DNA from: Artocarpus heterophyllus
Taxonomy: Eukaryota > Streptophyta > Magnoliopsida > Rosales > Moraceae
Assembly (NCBI GenBank): GCA_025403435.1
Contig: CM046345.1
Coordinates: 14,327,930-14,391,929 of the forward strand
DNA: 64,000 nucleotides
Reading direction: 5' to 3'
A program made the position numbers and the translations under genes. Positions 12,459 through 25,076 of this stretch are shown piece after piece (positions within the stretch are counted from its first letter, which is position 1; each line of letters starts with the position of its first letter). Below the pieces are notes generated by a model. The model made no database searches. It was not told the DNA's origin and saw nothing but the letters and a program-made list of their open reading frames with translations.

Positions 12459-13520
12459 TTAAGAAAAAAGAGTACGAGCAAAGAAAAGAATCAACACGAA
12501 ACTGATCAAAGGCTCAACCGAATTGCTAAACTAAAAACCGGACAAAACCCGAAATTCTTTGCTGATTTCGTATTCAGAAGAAGAAGTTGAATTCAAATAA
12601 ACAAGCTTCCTTGTCAAGAAAGAATAACAAACTTGGAAGGAATACTAACAAATAGGGGTTCTTTCAAGACTTTGTTTAAGTCCCAAGTAACACCGAAGAC
12701 AAAGACTTGAAGCAGGGAAAGTAAAAACGAAAAAAAATGAGGAAAAAAATTGGTTCAAACAAAACTCAAGGAATGAATAAAACTGACATGATAAAACATA
12801 AAGGAAATATATTAGAATTGAAGCTTCCTTAAGCAAAATCAATAAATTAAACGATGGTTATAAAGAAAGTTTAACTCTTGAGAATTGTAATAGAAAAAAT
12901 TTTACAAACACTTTTTCTCTGTTTCTTTCTCCCTTTTTTTTTTTTTTTTTATTTGGAGGGGCTCTGTTTCTTTCTCTTGATTTCCCTTTTGCCCTTTTCC
13001 CCCTATACTCACTGCAATACAGAGGGACTTAAAAAACAACCAAAAACTTAATTTAACTTGATCAAACTAACACAAACTCAAAAACTCGAAAACCCAGATG
13101 AGGAATTTGGCAAAAGAAACAGAAGAAACAAGTCATGGGCATTCAATCAATCTACAACAAAAACAGGAGTACTTGCAAACCATGACGTGGTAGAACATAT
13201 ACCGAAGGAAATGAAGAGAGAGAGAGAGAGAGATTGTTTTAAGTGAGGAAAAAATCTTATCAGATATCCAAGCGAAAGTGAATTACGCGTTTTCGTTGAT
13301 CAGATAAATATTTTCCAACAAAAGAAAGGGACGGGAAAACAAAAACAAAAAAAAAAAAAAAAAAAGGGAAATAAAGAGGCGAGAGTGAACGTGAGAGCAG
13401 AAATATGAAATAGCCGAAAAATAAATGGGAGAGTGGACTTGGAGTTTCGTGGGGTTGTGAAAGTCTTTGCCGAGTAACAAGTTTTTTTTTTTCCCTCTCT
13501 CTCTCTCTCTTGTTTGCCAT
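12459..13520 (-). promoter_or_regulatory. EXO70 upstream region with CT/GA tracts
   Basis: This is non-coding. On the gene strand it contains a CT microsatellite (plus-strand GA at 13216-13233) about 760 bases before the start codon, a run of A (plus T run near 12937-12952), and a GA tract (plus CT at about 13494-13510). CT-rich 5' leaders are common in plant genes, so the transcription start may lie near the CT tract. I cannot place a TATA box with confidence. Confidence 0.35.
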
Positions 13521-15366
13521 GCATTTGAGTTTTGACTTGTAATATTTTATATTTATCAAACCAAAAATTATGTGTGGCGTATTCATATTGAATGTACTTT
13601 GTATATGTTGATGCTCAAAGTGTTAGAGACGTTGGTTTATAGGACTTTAAAGTCGGGACCAAATAGGCACAACATTATATAATTTTAAATCTATAGAAAT
13701 TGAACAACGACTTTCATTTTCGTCTTCATCCTACCTTATCATATGTTGTTTGATTTTGTTAGGGTAGATGTCCAAAAAGCATATGATGTTTTGTATTGTT
13801 GGATATTGTAAATAAATAAATAAATAAAATATTTCATTATATTTGTGAGTATACATTTTAAATATTTTATAAATATCATTAAAATTTTATAATTATCTAT
13901 GTGATCATAATATTGTATAGAAGTGTTATATACAAAAAGATAATATTGAAGGATCATAATTGAAGCAATCAATAATACATAATTAATTATTCAATTAAAG
14001 TATGAAATCTTTAATTGAGCGGTATTAGTATAAGTCATTTCTATTAAGGATGAAATAGTCTTATCTAAACAGTTAATGTAACGAGTTATTAAATGAGCAT
14101 ATTGTATATTATGTCGGACTAGGATACAATGTAATATGAAGAACTAAATAATCTTTGTTAAAATATAGCAAGTTCTAATTTCATCAACCAATGATCATAC
14201 ACAGAATGATCTTAACCCTGAGTTATTAGCAGATTCCTATTTATGGAATTATGTGTTTTGATTTACTCGATACGGATTTAGGAATGCTAATCCCGTGCCT
14301 TGTATTTTGGACATATAATAAAGTAAATAGCTGTGAAATTTAATATTACGAGATGGACTCAATTCATTCTTTATTAAGAAGTAGATCAATATTTTCTTGA
14401 GTATTAAGTCGATGCTTGAATAATATGAACGCTCAAAGTCGTGATTAAATTCATGAATTTATTATTCATTAGATAATACATGGTACTCAAGGATAAAGAT
14501 ATAATTAGGGAGGCTAACAGATATCTACTAGTTGTAATTATGAAAGATCAATTTATATGTAATGACTGTATCAAGTAGACAACTCTAAATATAAGCAATT
14601 ATATACAAGAGTGTAGTTACAAGTTTTTAGTGGAATAACTCTAGAACTAATAAAAAAGTAATATATTAATTAAAAAATTTAATTAATATATTGGTTTTAG
14701 TGGAGCTTGATTTTATAGGTTCATTAGTCCTCATTTCATCCTTGCAAACACTATTTAAACAAGTAAAATTATTGGATTTATTAATTAATTTAAAATTATA
14801 GAATTCTAAATTAATATCACTCAAAATAAATTAATTATTAATTTATATAATATCACTCAAGATTATTTAATATTAATTATTAATTTTGTAAAACATAGTA
14901 TGGGTCCCACCCACACTATGTGGTGCATGCATGGCATAGAGAGGTTTCCTATTACTGTGCAAGCTGGTTCTCCAAGCTCCCTGCTTTTAAAAAAAATTCA
15001 AAATTTTCTAATTTTAAAAAATAAGATTTTTTTAAATTAGGAATTTAAATTTTGGAGAAGGAAATACAATTGGGTAACAAGTAGCATTCTCTCCCTACAT
15101 TGCTAGGATTGGCGCCACCCATAAAGGAAAGGTCCCTGTAAGTGGTTCTTATCACAGTCAAAAAGCAAGAAAAATATTTTCCTTTATAATTAAATATGAA
15201 GAAATTGCAACAAATAACAAATTTTATATCTAATTAGTAAATTACACAAAATGTTTTGAAAATATAAAGTAAATAGAATATTTAGTACAAACTATAATTT
15301 ATAAGATGAGAAAAAACCCAAAATACCCTTCATTTTTAACAAACCCTAATTTATCACTTTTCCTTA

Positions 15367-15394
<28 letters not shown>
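15367..15394 (+). repeat. CT microsatellite
   Basis: A run of about 14 CT units lies inside the Mutator-like element. It gives rise to low-complexity open frames on both strands that I do not regard as genes. Confidence 0.9.
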
Positions 15395-15402
<8 letters not shown>

Positions 15403-16089
15403 CACCCGCACCCCGTCTCCCATCAAGAACTCCCTCCCTCCTTCCATCCTCTCTTTTTCTCTCTCTAATTCGACAATCTAAATTCAAGTCGGCTGTCCAG
15501 CACGACCACATTTGGACGACGACGACGATGAGTTGGAACTGAGAATCTCCGTCGTTGTCAATCATTCTCAGTGGTAGACAAAGTCAAATGGAGATTGCAA
15601 ATCAAGAACGTAGTCAATAGAATTGTGTGGCCGCTGCACTCAAAGTCATCGGCGAAGTTCAACAGAGATTGAACGCCATCTGAGTTTCGACTGAGATTCA
15701 ACACCTTTAGAGCCTCGTGATTCATTTTTCCCTCCAAAGGCCAAGCCCGCTACTGAGGAAGTGCAAAGTCTACACCCATCGTCTCGCCGTTAAAACACCA
15801 CCGAAGCTAGAGCCCCCGATCTTCATGTCTCAATATTCCCAATCCCCACTGTCACCGGTGTGGTGCAGGTATTAAGGAGCACCGTGGGACAGTGAGAGAT
15901 GAAAAAAAAATCTTTAAACAAGATTAGAAAAATGATGTTGAAAAAAGTAGAAAAAACAATGTTTATTTTTATTTTTTTAATGTATTTCTTGTTTTTTATT
16001 GCAAATTTAAAATATTTTTTAATGTTTATATTTATTGCAAAATATGATATTAATCGGGGTGGCATCATCAGTGCCAGTAATGTCCTAAG

Positions 16090-16800
16090 ATATTGATAAA
16101 TTTTTATATTTACATAGAAATATAATATTTCTATGTAAATATTGTATTTTCTAACCACCGATGATGTCCAGTGACTTTGCCAATTGATTTTGTATTTACA
16201 TCAAAATATTGTATTTTCATGTAAGCGTAATATTTTCTAGCCGCTAATGAGATCACCTGTGCCCATGATATCTGATGACCTTTTTCATTAATTTTATATT
16301 TATATAGAAATATTGTATTTCTATGTAAATATAGTGTTTACTAGCCGCCAACGACGTCGCCAGTGCCGATGATGTCTGGTAATATATATAGTAAATTTTT
16401 GTATTTAAATGGAAATAAAATATTTACATGTTAATAGGGTATTTTTTGGATCCATTAAGGTTGTTAGTAAATTTTTGTCTTTAAATGGAAATACATTTTT
16501 TACATGTTAATACAATATTTCCCGGCATTGGCGACTTCTAGAGACGTTTCTAGTAAATTTTTGTATTTATATATATAGAAATTTACATGTTAATACGGTT
16601 ATTACCAGGTCTAGCGTGGTTGTCAGAAAATTTTTATATTTACATAAAAATACAGTCTTTATATGTTAGTACAATATTTCTCAGCAGCCGACGATGTAGT
16701 TGGTACCAGTGGTAACCGGCGAAATTGCCGATAAATGTTTTCATTAGTTTGAAATGCAGTATTAACATGTAAATACTTATTTCTCAAACATCATTGGTGC
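16090..16800 (+). repeat. Degenerate tandem repeat, about 70-110 bp unit
   Basis: Successive units combine an AT-rich part (tttttgtatttacat, tagaaatattgtatttctatg, acatgttaatacaatattt) with a GC-richer part (agccgccaacgacgtcgcc, gccgatgatgtc, cggcattggcgac). About seven or eight diverged units fit in the interval. Related sequence is found inverted at 45170-45370 in the second copy of this element. Confidence 0.6.
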
Positions 16801-17330
16801 GAGCAAGAGAGGATAGCGAGATATAGAGAAGAGAAAAAGGTTAGGGTATTTTGAGGTTTTTGTCTCAATTTCTCATGAGATAAGTTCCAAGTTCTCATGA
16901 TGTGTAATTTATTACACATTTTAAAAACATATGTCATTATTTACTAATTCTTAGCCTAAATATGCTATTTGGCTCTTTTCCCCTTAAACATGTGATATTT
17001 AATTTAAAAGAAAAAAGAAGCTTTCAAAATTATCTAGGTAGCTCACTCTATAAATAGAGGTTTCTTTATTGTTTTATGCACTAGTTGTTTTATGTGATAT
17101 CATTCTCACTGCCGCTTTACTCATGCGTTGAGATTAGTAGGAGAGAAAAGTATGTTGAGTGATCCAGGAAAAAACCTAGTTCTTTTTATGCCCACATGTC
17201 CATCAACTGGTGACAAGTACTAGGCGAGAAAGACTATAGTTTCATAGAGAACGTTGCCCATAGCAGCTTTTAACTTAATCACTTCAATTAAGTAATAATT
17301 AATTATATATATATTTATCAAGTACTTAAT

Positions 17331-20300
17331 TAATGTAATATATATCAAGTATTGAATTAACATAATCAAAAGCAATGTTTTTTAAAAGTTTTCTAAAATT
17401 CTTGTTATATACGATCTACACCTTCATCACATTTTCATTATTTTTGTCTAAAACTGCTTTAAAAAACTAACGAATTTAATGGTGGCTAGCAGCGCAAAAT
17501 TATGAAAAATCTTGTTTTATCTTCACGGGGTTAAAATCTCACCATTCATAATATTATGAAGTCTCAGTCTAACATGTAGTGAAGTTTTTAAAGTGAGACC
17601 TACAGCTTTCGTTAATATCGAGGTTTTAACCAATAGGTTAAGTAAGATTGCTCCAAAATTATACATTACTACAAAAGTAAAAATAATGAATATTGAAAAA
17701 GTATATCATGCATCACAATTTATATATTTAGCAATAAGTATCTATTCTTTTAATGGAACAATTATCTATTTTTAAGTAATCACATATAAAAGTTTGTCAT
17801 GATGTCTTGTTTTCTATCTCATGCTTGTCATTTCGTATTAAATTTTGACAGTTGATTTTATGTAATCAGGTTTTAACCATTTTATGTAATCAAGTTTTAA
17901 AATTAGCATACATGACAAATTAATATTGAAAGACAAACAATAAGACGTGAAAATAGGATAACAAGAATGTAAGTTTATAACATGACATTTAACTGCTATG
18001 TAGTAAATAAATTTCTGATTGTATTTTTACAAAATTATTCTTCTACACAATAATCAGTGACAGAGACAAGCCCAGCTCAACATTTGAAGTTAATTTTTAC
18101 CTATAAAGCTTTTTTTTTTTTAAGAAAAATTTAGTAAATTTTGTTTTGTAAGAAAAATTATAATTATGTCCTCACTCAGCAATTAAAATATATAACCATA
18201 TCTCCATACAATAAATTATTATCTCTAATTGTTTGTAGGATGCCCTACAGGGAAAAAATTATGATTTTGTCAAAAATAAATAAATGTATGTTACACTATC
18301 TATGTTTACATTTTACTTGTAAGCTCGATAATTTGTGAAGTACTTGTATCTGTATTCTTTACAATTTGCAAAGTACTTGTTTCTATATTTGTTTGACTAA
18401 CTTTAAATTTGTACGATGATACTTTTAACCTGATAAAACTGAAAGTTCCTGCAATAGATGCAACACCTTTTTACTACACGTTGTTTTTATTAAATTAAAT
18501 TTTCAACCGCTGGTTTACAAATGAGAGCAGTTTTGGCTCATAATTGTAAATTTTTATTGTGAAAACTTGTAAATCAAAATGTCAAAAAATTAATATAATA
18601 ATTAGGAGTGTGTTTGGATGAAATTAATTTTGTTATAATGTTTTCTTTCATAAAGTTTGAAATATTATAGTGTTTTTATTTGAAATTTCAAGTTTAAAAA
18701 TATGTTTCTTTAAAAATATGTTTCCAAACGTAAACTAAAAAAACGTTTCTACCAACTGTGGAAAGGTCAATTTCATGAGTAGACATTTTCTGAAGAAATA
18801 CTTAACATTTTGTGTCTGTTTGGGAGAATTGTTTGAACGTTAAACTGTCTTTTATGGTTTGAATCATATTTTGATTTAAATTTTGTGGTATAAAACACTA
18901 TAACAAAAATGGTTAAACCATAAAAATCAATTAGAATTTATGACATAAAACATAATAAAAATAGTTAAATTATAGCAAATAGTTAGAACAGCTTTTGCCA
19001 AATCGATGCTCTTTTGCATAGTGTGGCTTTGACCAACTTAGTGAAGTAACATAAGTTTCTTTTGCTTTTGTTTTGGGGTTGACCTTCACTGTTTTGATTT
19101 CAGTATCTTTGACATCATTTTCGACTTCAAAGTTGCAACTCCAACGCAAACTAATTGGTCAACTAAAATAAATAAATAACATCAAAAGCAGCCGTAGTCA
19201 AGAAACTTGAATCAAATCCGATTAATGCATTCAATTAAAAAAAAATCCGATTAATGCAATTTTTTATGTTTTCCTTTTTCTGCTGCTAGTTAAAATATGT
19301 TGAAAATATATATATGTTAAATTTAAAAGTGATAACTGGTGAGTTATCTGAGTCGGTTATATATATATATATATATATATATTGATCTTCTTCTATTTTG
19401 CATTCTCGCAATTTGTTTGGTTCCATTTTTTTATTAACTTTCAAATGCAGGAAAATTTTGTTCAAAGGCTTTTGAATACAGTTGCTGCTTTCACAATTCA
19501 AAAATCTTTTATTCCCATTGAAAGGGAAAGAACAAATCAAATGAGAAAGTCTAGTCTCGAATCCAGCTAAGATAAATATCTATTCTTTAATAACTAATAT
19601 GGAAGGGAGAAAAAACTTTCTACTTCAACCAACTTGTTACTTGTGACCTAATCTAATGGTTTAAAATTATTTATTTTTCGACTTCAAATAATAGAATGGC
19701 TTATGTTAATTAACCTACATAGTAGCAAAAAAATTAATTTACATGGCTTATACTTCTTTTGGCACATCATATCTTTTTTTCTTGATATCTTATCTTTTTC
19801 TTTTATTTTCTTTCCTTTTTATGTTGATAAATATTGAGCTAAAATTGTTTTCTTTCGACTCAACGAGTATTGTGCCAATATGTATTCACTCTTTAAGTGG
19901 TAATATGAAGTATTAAAACGGTAGATAATTAAATTAGTAAGCCCTTTTCTTTACTGGGGATATGTAGTCAGCTAGGGTGGTTCTGTTTGCACCCCTTTTA
20001 GCTCTTCGCATACATTTATAATTTTCAAATAACTAAATTTACTTAATGCACCCGTTATAGTTTCAAAACTATCCCTACGATTATTAGTTTCTCTCCCCTC
20101 ATTTTTTTTTCACACCTACATTTTATTTTTCATTATTTTAACATTCTTATTTCTCTATCTCTCTTTCTTTTTTTTTTTTTTTGAAGCTTTAAGCATGTAG
20201 CATTTTCATACATAAAGGACATTTTTACATTAAAAATTATATATATTCACGACATTTACTAATTATATTTAAGAAATTATTTATTTATCATTACTTTTTT

Positions 20301-21440
20301 TAGTTTAATTAAACAAGCACTATCACGAATACGACTTTATGTTAAAAAAATTTAACGTATCTCCATATGATTTTTTGAAATATTTATTGAATAATGAAAA
20401 TTAAGATTTTGTCGTAAAAAGATTTATACATTAGAAGTTTACTTATTTAAGGAGATGATATATAGGTGTGTATAAAAAAAAATGCTATATCACTAGTTTC
20501 TATTTATTAAAAAAGGATTTAATTATATTACTAGGTCAATTTCCGTTGTCCTTCTTTTGCCATTTTATTTAAGGGTTATTCTGTAACAAAAAATTTTATT
20601 TTAAAAAGAAGTACGAATAGTCAAGTGGAGGAATGAATAAAATCATCCTATCAACTATCATGTAGCTTATTTTGTTAGTTATAGGCATGAGCTATGAAGT
20701 ATTAACAACCACAATTTATTTCTACGTACGAATATATATATATATATATATCCTATTGTTTATTATTTTCAAAAGAGAAGAACTTAAAAATGTATCCCAT
20801 AAAAAATTTAAATATAATTTATTTATTTTGCTCAAAAAGTTCAAAAAGATTAAATATAATATGATTTCCATCCAACAAAATTAGGCTGTATATATTTTCC
20901 ATCTAATAAAACTAGGACATCTAATAAAATTATTTATTATATAAATGACAAGAGAGAGTAGTATCATAAGGAGGAAAAAAAATATCCCAACTAGATTTTT
21001 ACCTAACTTCTATCTCATCCCGTACTAACTCTTCTACCATATTTTTAAATAAGAAAAATAACAAAAACAAAAATTAAGCATAGTATATCCATCGAAAGGC
21101 AAATAGCACAAACGAAAACTAGAAAGCCTATGAAAAAAAAAATACTTCTAAAAATGTAGATTAAAAGACATCTTGATGATATACTATTAGGATATATATA
21201 ATTTTAATATTTTGCTACAAAGTAAAAAAAAAATAGATATAAATATTTGGTTTTGTAGATTATTAAATAATAATAATTGGCACTAATATTATTTTAATTC
21301 TGATCATGAAAATGTTAAAATCTGTGAGATAATGTACATAATTAATGTACGTACGTCCATTGGACGCACTAAGTAACATTCCACGTACTAAAACTAAAAA
21401 AAGAAAGAGAGAACCCAAAAGAGTAGAGGGAAAATTTGAA
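17331..21440. other. Non-coding AT-rich region
   Basis: No supported gene. It holds TA microsatellites at about 19356-19383 and 20731-20752, poly-T runs near 18110 and 20170, and MITE-like sequence around 18600-18990 with repeated tgtttgg motifs and ataaaacactataac-type blocks. Open frames are short and AT-driven. Confidence 0.6.
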
Positions 21441-21445
21441 CCACC

Positions 21446-21690
21446 AAAGGCTATAGTATAGTGGTTAGCACACTTTTGTTAGGTCTATTATATCCTTCCA
21501 TCCAAGGATTGAAATTCAATAGCCTCAATTGAACTCACTTGGTACTTGGGACCCTATGGCAGCCGGAAGATACCGGGCCGAGGCATGGGGAGAATATTTC
21601 AATCCCCGATCGACTTCTCGGTTGTCCTTAGGTTGCTAAAGTGCCTACAAGGCTAGAGACCGTGACGGGCACCGCATTATTTCCTTTTTT
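21446..21690 (+). mobile_element. Probable tRNA-derived SINE
   Basis: The left end, ggctatagtatagtggttagcac, resembles a tRNA 5' half with a polymerase III A box (tagtatagtggtt). About 50 bases downstream, ggattgaaattcaatagcc resembles a degenerate B box. A GC-richer body follows (agccggaagataccgggccg...gggcaccgc), ending in a T-rich stretch near 21680-21692. The composition differs sharply from the AT-rich flanks. I could not define target duplications, so this call rests on box-like motifs and layout. Confidence 0.45.
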
Positions 21691-23272
21691 AATTTAGAAA
21701 AAAATAGAGGAAAATTTTGAAAGAATTTTCTGAAAGAAGGAAAAAAAAACCATAAAAGTTTGGTAAGTTTTCTGCATCACGGATCTCATCTACATTTGGG
21801 GTATATTACATGAGATTCCACTTGACTTGTTATTTCTTTCTAATCATTAAAAAAAAAAAAGTTGAGATATCTAAAAAAACTTGGGGATTTTTAAGCAATA
21901 AATTTCCACTTGACCCATTACTCTCCCCTTAAGGAACTGCGAAATTCATCACATTTTGGTCAATCTTGACTTGAATAGTACATAGAATTAAAATCCAATT
22001 TTATGTGGCCACCACTCAAGAGAGAGAATAAAAAATGTGCAAAATCTTTCTTGGCAATGGTAAAATTCTTGAAATTTGTTTCAACACTTCTATTTTTTTT
22101 TTTGAGGGATTCAACACTTTTACTTGAATAGCAATGATTGATCATAAACCATTATGAAGCTTAAGTTTGTCGCATTTACCCATTGAAACATCCATGGCGT
22201 TAGAGAGTGCGTGAAAGATAGAATAATAAACATATAAAGCGTCTAAAATTGTCGGTGAAATGAAACTCTTGAAAACTTCTTTCAGCACTCTTACTTTAAT
22301 GGTTATAACTAGTGGATTTTTCTCGTGGAAACTTCATTAGTTTTACAAAACTTGATTGTTAGATTTAATCAAAATTATTATTTTTTTTTCAGATCTAATA
22401 ATTAAAAAAAATACCCAACAATAACTTTTTTTTTTCAGCACTCTCATATTGTCCATAAGTATCTTTTTTAATTCCAAAAAAAAATGGCTGTCACGAAAGC
22501 AAAAACATTTACAAAAACTTGGTTCTGTCGCTTTCTTATCTATCCATTTTGTTTATGATGGGGTAAGAGTTAAGACTATGTCTCCAAATCAAGTTCTCAC
22601 ACGTTTTCATCCATCGAACCAAGGTGTTGCTTTTTATGGTTGACATGATAGGCTGATATGAGAGTTGGCTTCTACCCATTAAGGAGTGCTTGACTCGATT
22701 CAGCACCCGATTTGCTCAAAACCAACGAATTGAGGGTTTCAAATCACTTGTTTAATTTTTAGTATCTTAAATAATATCTAACCTATATTTTGTTAATTTT
22801 TTAGTGAATAAGCATGAAAAAGTCAACTAAAGAACATTTTAAATTTTTCAAATGACGTGACATGATTTTGTCAGTTAGACATCATTTTGGACAATAAAAT
22901 TCAAAATGTGATTTTAGTCCCATTAGTCCTGATCTTATAGTCACTTTATCAAGGTCCTCGTGCCACTTCTAGCATGTTGTAAAATAACTTGGCTTACATT
23001 AACACGTGGACTCTCATGTGTGATCAATGAAGAGAGTGTTTGAAAATCAAGTTAGAACTTAAATACTACAGCATGTAAGAGATTTACACTATAAACCTGG
23101 ATTTTCCTTCAAAAGGGTTCCAAAGTTCTTATAACACACATACACTCTGTTATATTGATACACTCTCACTTTTATTCAAGTTCTTAGTGAAGTCATCTCG
23201 AGCAGTAGACATTGCTCTGATTTAAAGATTAACCAACTATAAAACTTTGATATGGTAATTTACTTATTAGGT
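21691..23272. other. Non-coding region
   Basis: No supported gene or repeat boundary. There are poly-A and poly-T runs (21850, 22092, 22380, 22428) and MITE-like fragments near 23050-23095 (tactacagcatgtaagagatttacac) resembling the element that hosts copia B. Confidence 0.5.
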
Positions 23273-23335
23273 GTTTGACATGGTGGTTAGAATCATTAGT
23301 TAGAACTATAAACACTATAGCATATGAGAGCTTTA

Positions 23336-24355
23336 TGTTAGCAAAATATAGGAGGTACAACAAACAAGTACAATATAAAGGAAAGAATATTTCAACGAAA
23401 TTAGAAATAAAACATTACAACAAAATTCAACCTTCAAACTGAATCTCAATTGGAACGAAAATGATAGTCAAGGCATGTGTGGCTCACATTTTCCTTAAAA
23501 CAGATTCGTCTCATCCTGTTGTGCACAAGGATTTAATGGACGTCTGTCTCCTAGGATATACCGACAAATGACGATGGTCTATGCACAATTAAACACCGCC
23601 TCCGGCGAACTTGAAATAGCGTCTTCCTCTATCATCAAAAGCTTCAATGATAGAACCAGACAAAACTCGAAAAGAGAGAGCAACAAGACTGGTAAACAAG
23701 AAAAAGTTGTGTTTTTCTGTGCAACTCGTGCGTGATTTTTTGTGAGGATGAAGTTGTAGAAAATGGCCTTCTATATATAGGCCAGTCATGAGGGATGTTA
23801 CAAGTTTAATATTAGATTTTATGAGGTTTAATTTCTACAGCTTTATGAGCAAGTTTAATGCTGAGCCATTAAGCCTCTCATTGGATTTGTTGTTGGAAGC
23901 AATAAAAAAATTTTGCAAAACATAGCCCATTCAAGGCAAGCTCAAAAAACCCAGCTTTCGTGTCGCCCACGTCATGCATGCACACATTGGCCCCTTAACC
24001 CACTAGGGTCGTGATTTGCACCCCCTGTGCGTGACAGAGCCTCTTAGGTATAACATCTTATCCAAGCACAAAAGTGCAACATATTAAAAACCATATCAAG
24101 CTTTAATGCCTAACAAATATAGGACTCCACATTTAGGCTTTTTCCAACAAAATCTAAATGTCAATGAGCACACTTTGAGGTTCAATTTCTCTTTCACCTG
24201 ATTACCATTTTGAGCATATAAATATATGATATCGATCTCCTCGCGACAGAGAACGCAAATCCGCCAAGACCCGTCACTTTTACAAAGTGCGTCCCACTAA
24301 AAATTAGGTCTCAAAATGGCTCCTCAAAATGGTTATTAACCATTGTTTCTGACAA
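23336..24355 (-). mobile_element. 3' LTR of copia B (1020 bp)
   Basis: On the minus strand it begins TGTCAGAAACAATGG directly after the purine tract catgtgggaat and ends ATATTTTGCTAACA. It aligns with 41872-43188, but lacks the second copy of a roughly 356-bp tandem duplication found there. Confidence 0.9.
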
Positions 24356-24367
24356 TTCCCCACATGA
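24356..24367 (-). other. Polypurine tract of copia B
   Basis: The minus strand reads catgtgggaat directly before the 3' LTR start. Such tracts prime plus-strand DNA synthesis in LTR retrotransposons. Confidence 0.7.
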
Positions 24368-25076
24368 ATGAAATTGATTGACGACAAGTGAAAACAAATA
24401 CACTACATGGTGATAGAGTTCTATAGTTAACACCTGCATAAGATAGGTAGGCCTTAACCCTTGAACCTTCCCTTGTAAAAGTATGCTTACTTTACCGGCT
24501 AACTAGTAAACGTGATGTCTTTAAAGTGCTCTACCGTTTGTATAAACGATAACATACCTTACATAGAAATTTTCTTGACACAATTTCAGTTCTCATGGTT
24601 GTGTTCATTTTGGCCATGAACATCTCCTTGGTTCTACAAGAGTTTCTAAACAATTGAGCCCTAGTAATTCTCCTTTGAAGCGGCCCCACTTCTCTCTCAC
24701 ATAGGTGATTTCTTACTTAAGAGTGTCCCGCATTACTCTGCTCGAATTCCTAATGTATTCGACGCATAAGAATCATTAAAAGCAAACAGCTTAACCTTTC
24801 CCTATAGGTATCACTGTTTTTTTATAGGAATGGGTTGGGGTAACCCCTATAATGATCTTACTCAGTCAATTCAATTTAGTTATCCCATTGAACCTAGATC
24901 TTGGGATCTCCAGTCAACAATGTTGGGTTTCCACTATTTCAACCTATTCTTTCATAGGCTTAAGTCCCATTCCTCTTTATGTTTTCTCAATTTGATCTCT
25001 ATTCAGCCCTTTGGTTAACAGATTGCAATATTTTCTTTAGACCTTACATAGTCTATTGTCATGACTCCAGTCGAGA

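Larger units (their letters stand above)
15199..16983. mobile_element. Mutator-like non-autonomous element, 1785 bp
   Basis: It is flanked by a near-perfect 9-bp target duplication, ttaaatatg at 15190-15198 and ttaaacatg at 16984-16992. Its ends are imperfect inverted repeats (AAGAAATTGCAACAAATAAC on the left; GGGGAAAAGAGCCAAATAGC reading inward from the right), of the kind seen in Mutator-like elements. No transposase is visible. The first third (about 15400-15890) is less AT-rich and gene-like, which hints at captured host sequence. The last half is a degenerate tandem repeat. A second, inverted copy begins at 44982. Confidence 0.6.
13750..17330 (+). mobile_element. Diverged LTR-like sequence, split by a Mutator-like element
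   Basis: The start (gttagggtagatgtccaaaaag, then a taaataaataaat run) resembles the beginning of the family-A copia LTR. The landmark gatcttaaccctgag near 14208 matches cttaaccctgagatgaa in that LTR (near 365). The continuation after the Mutator-like insertion has a TATA-like ctataaataga near 17049 and sequence similar in layout to an LTR 3' half. Exact borders are not resolvable, and I see no internal region beside it. It is probably an old solo LTR of a related copia lineage. Confidence 0.4.

Noticed and set aside
13260..13586. Open frames of 65-108 codons near the EXO70 promoter
   Set aside because: They are driven by poly-A/T and GA/CT microsatellites, with overlapping frames on the same strand.
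15299..15565. Open frames over the CT microsatellite
   Set aside because: Low-complexity Leu/Ser or Arg/Glu repeats from the simple repeat.
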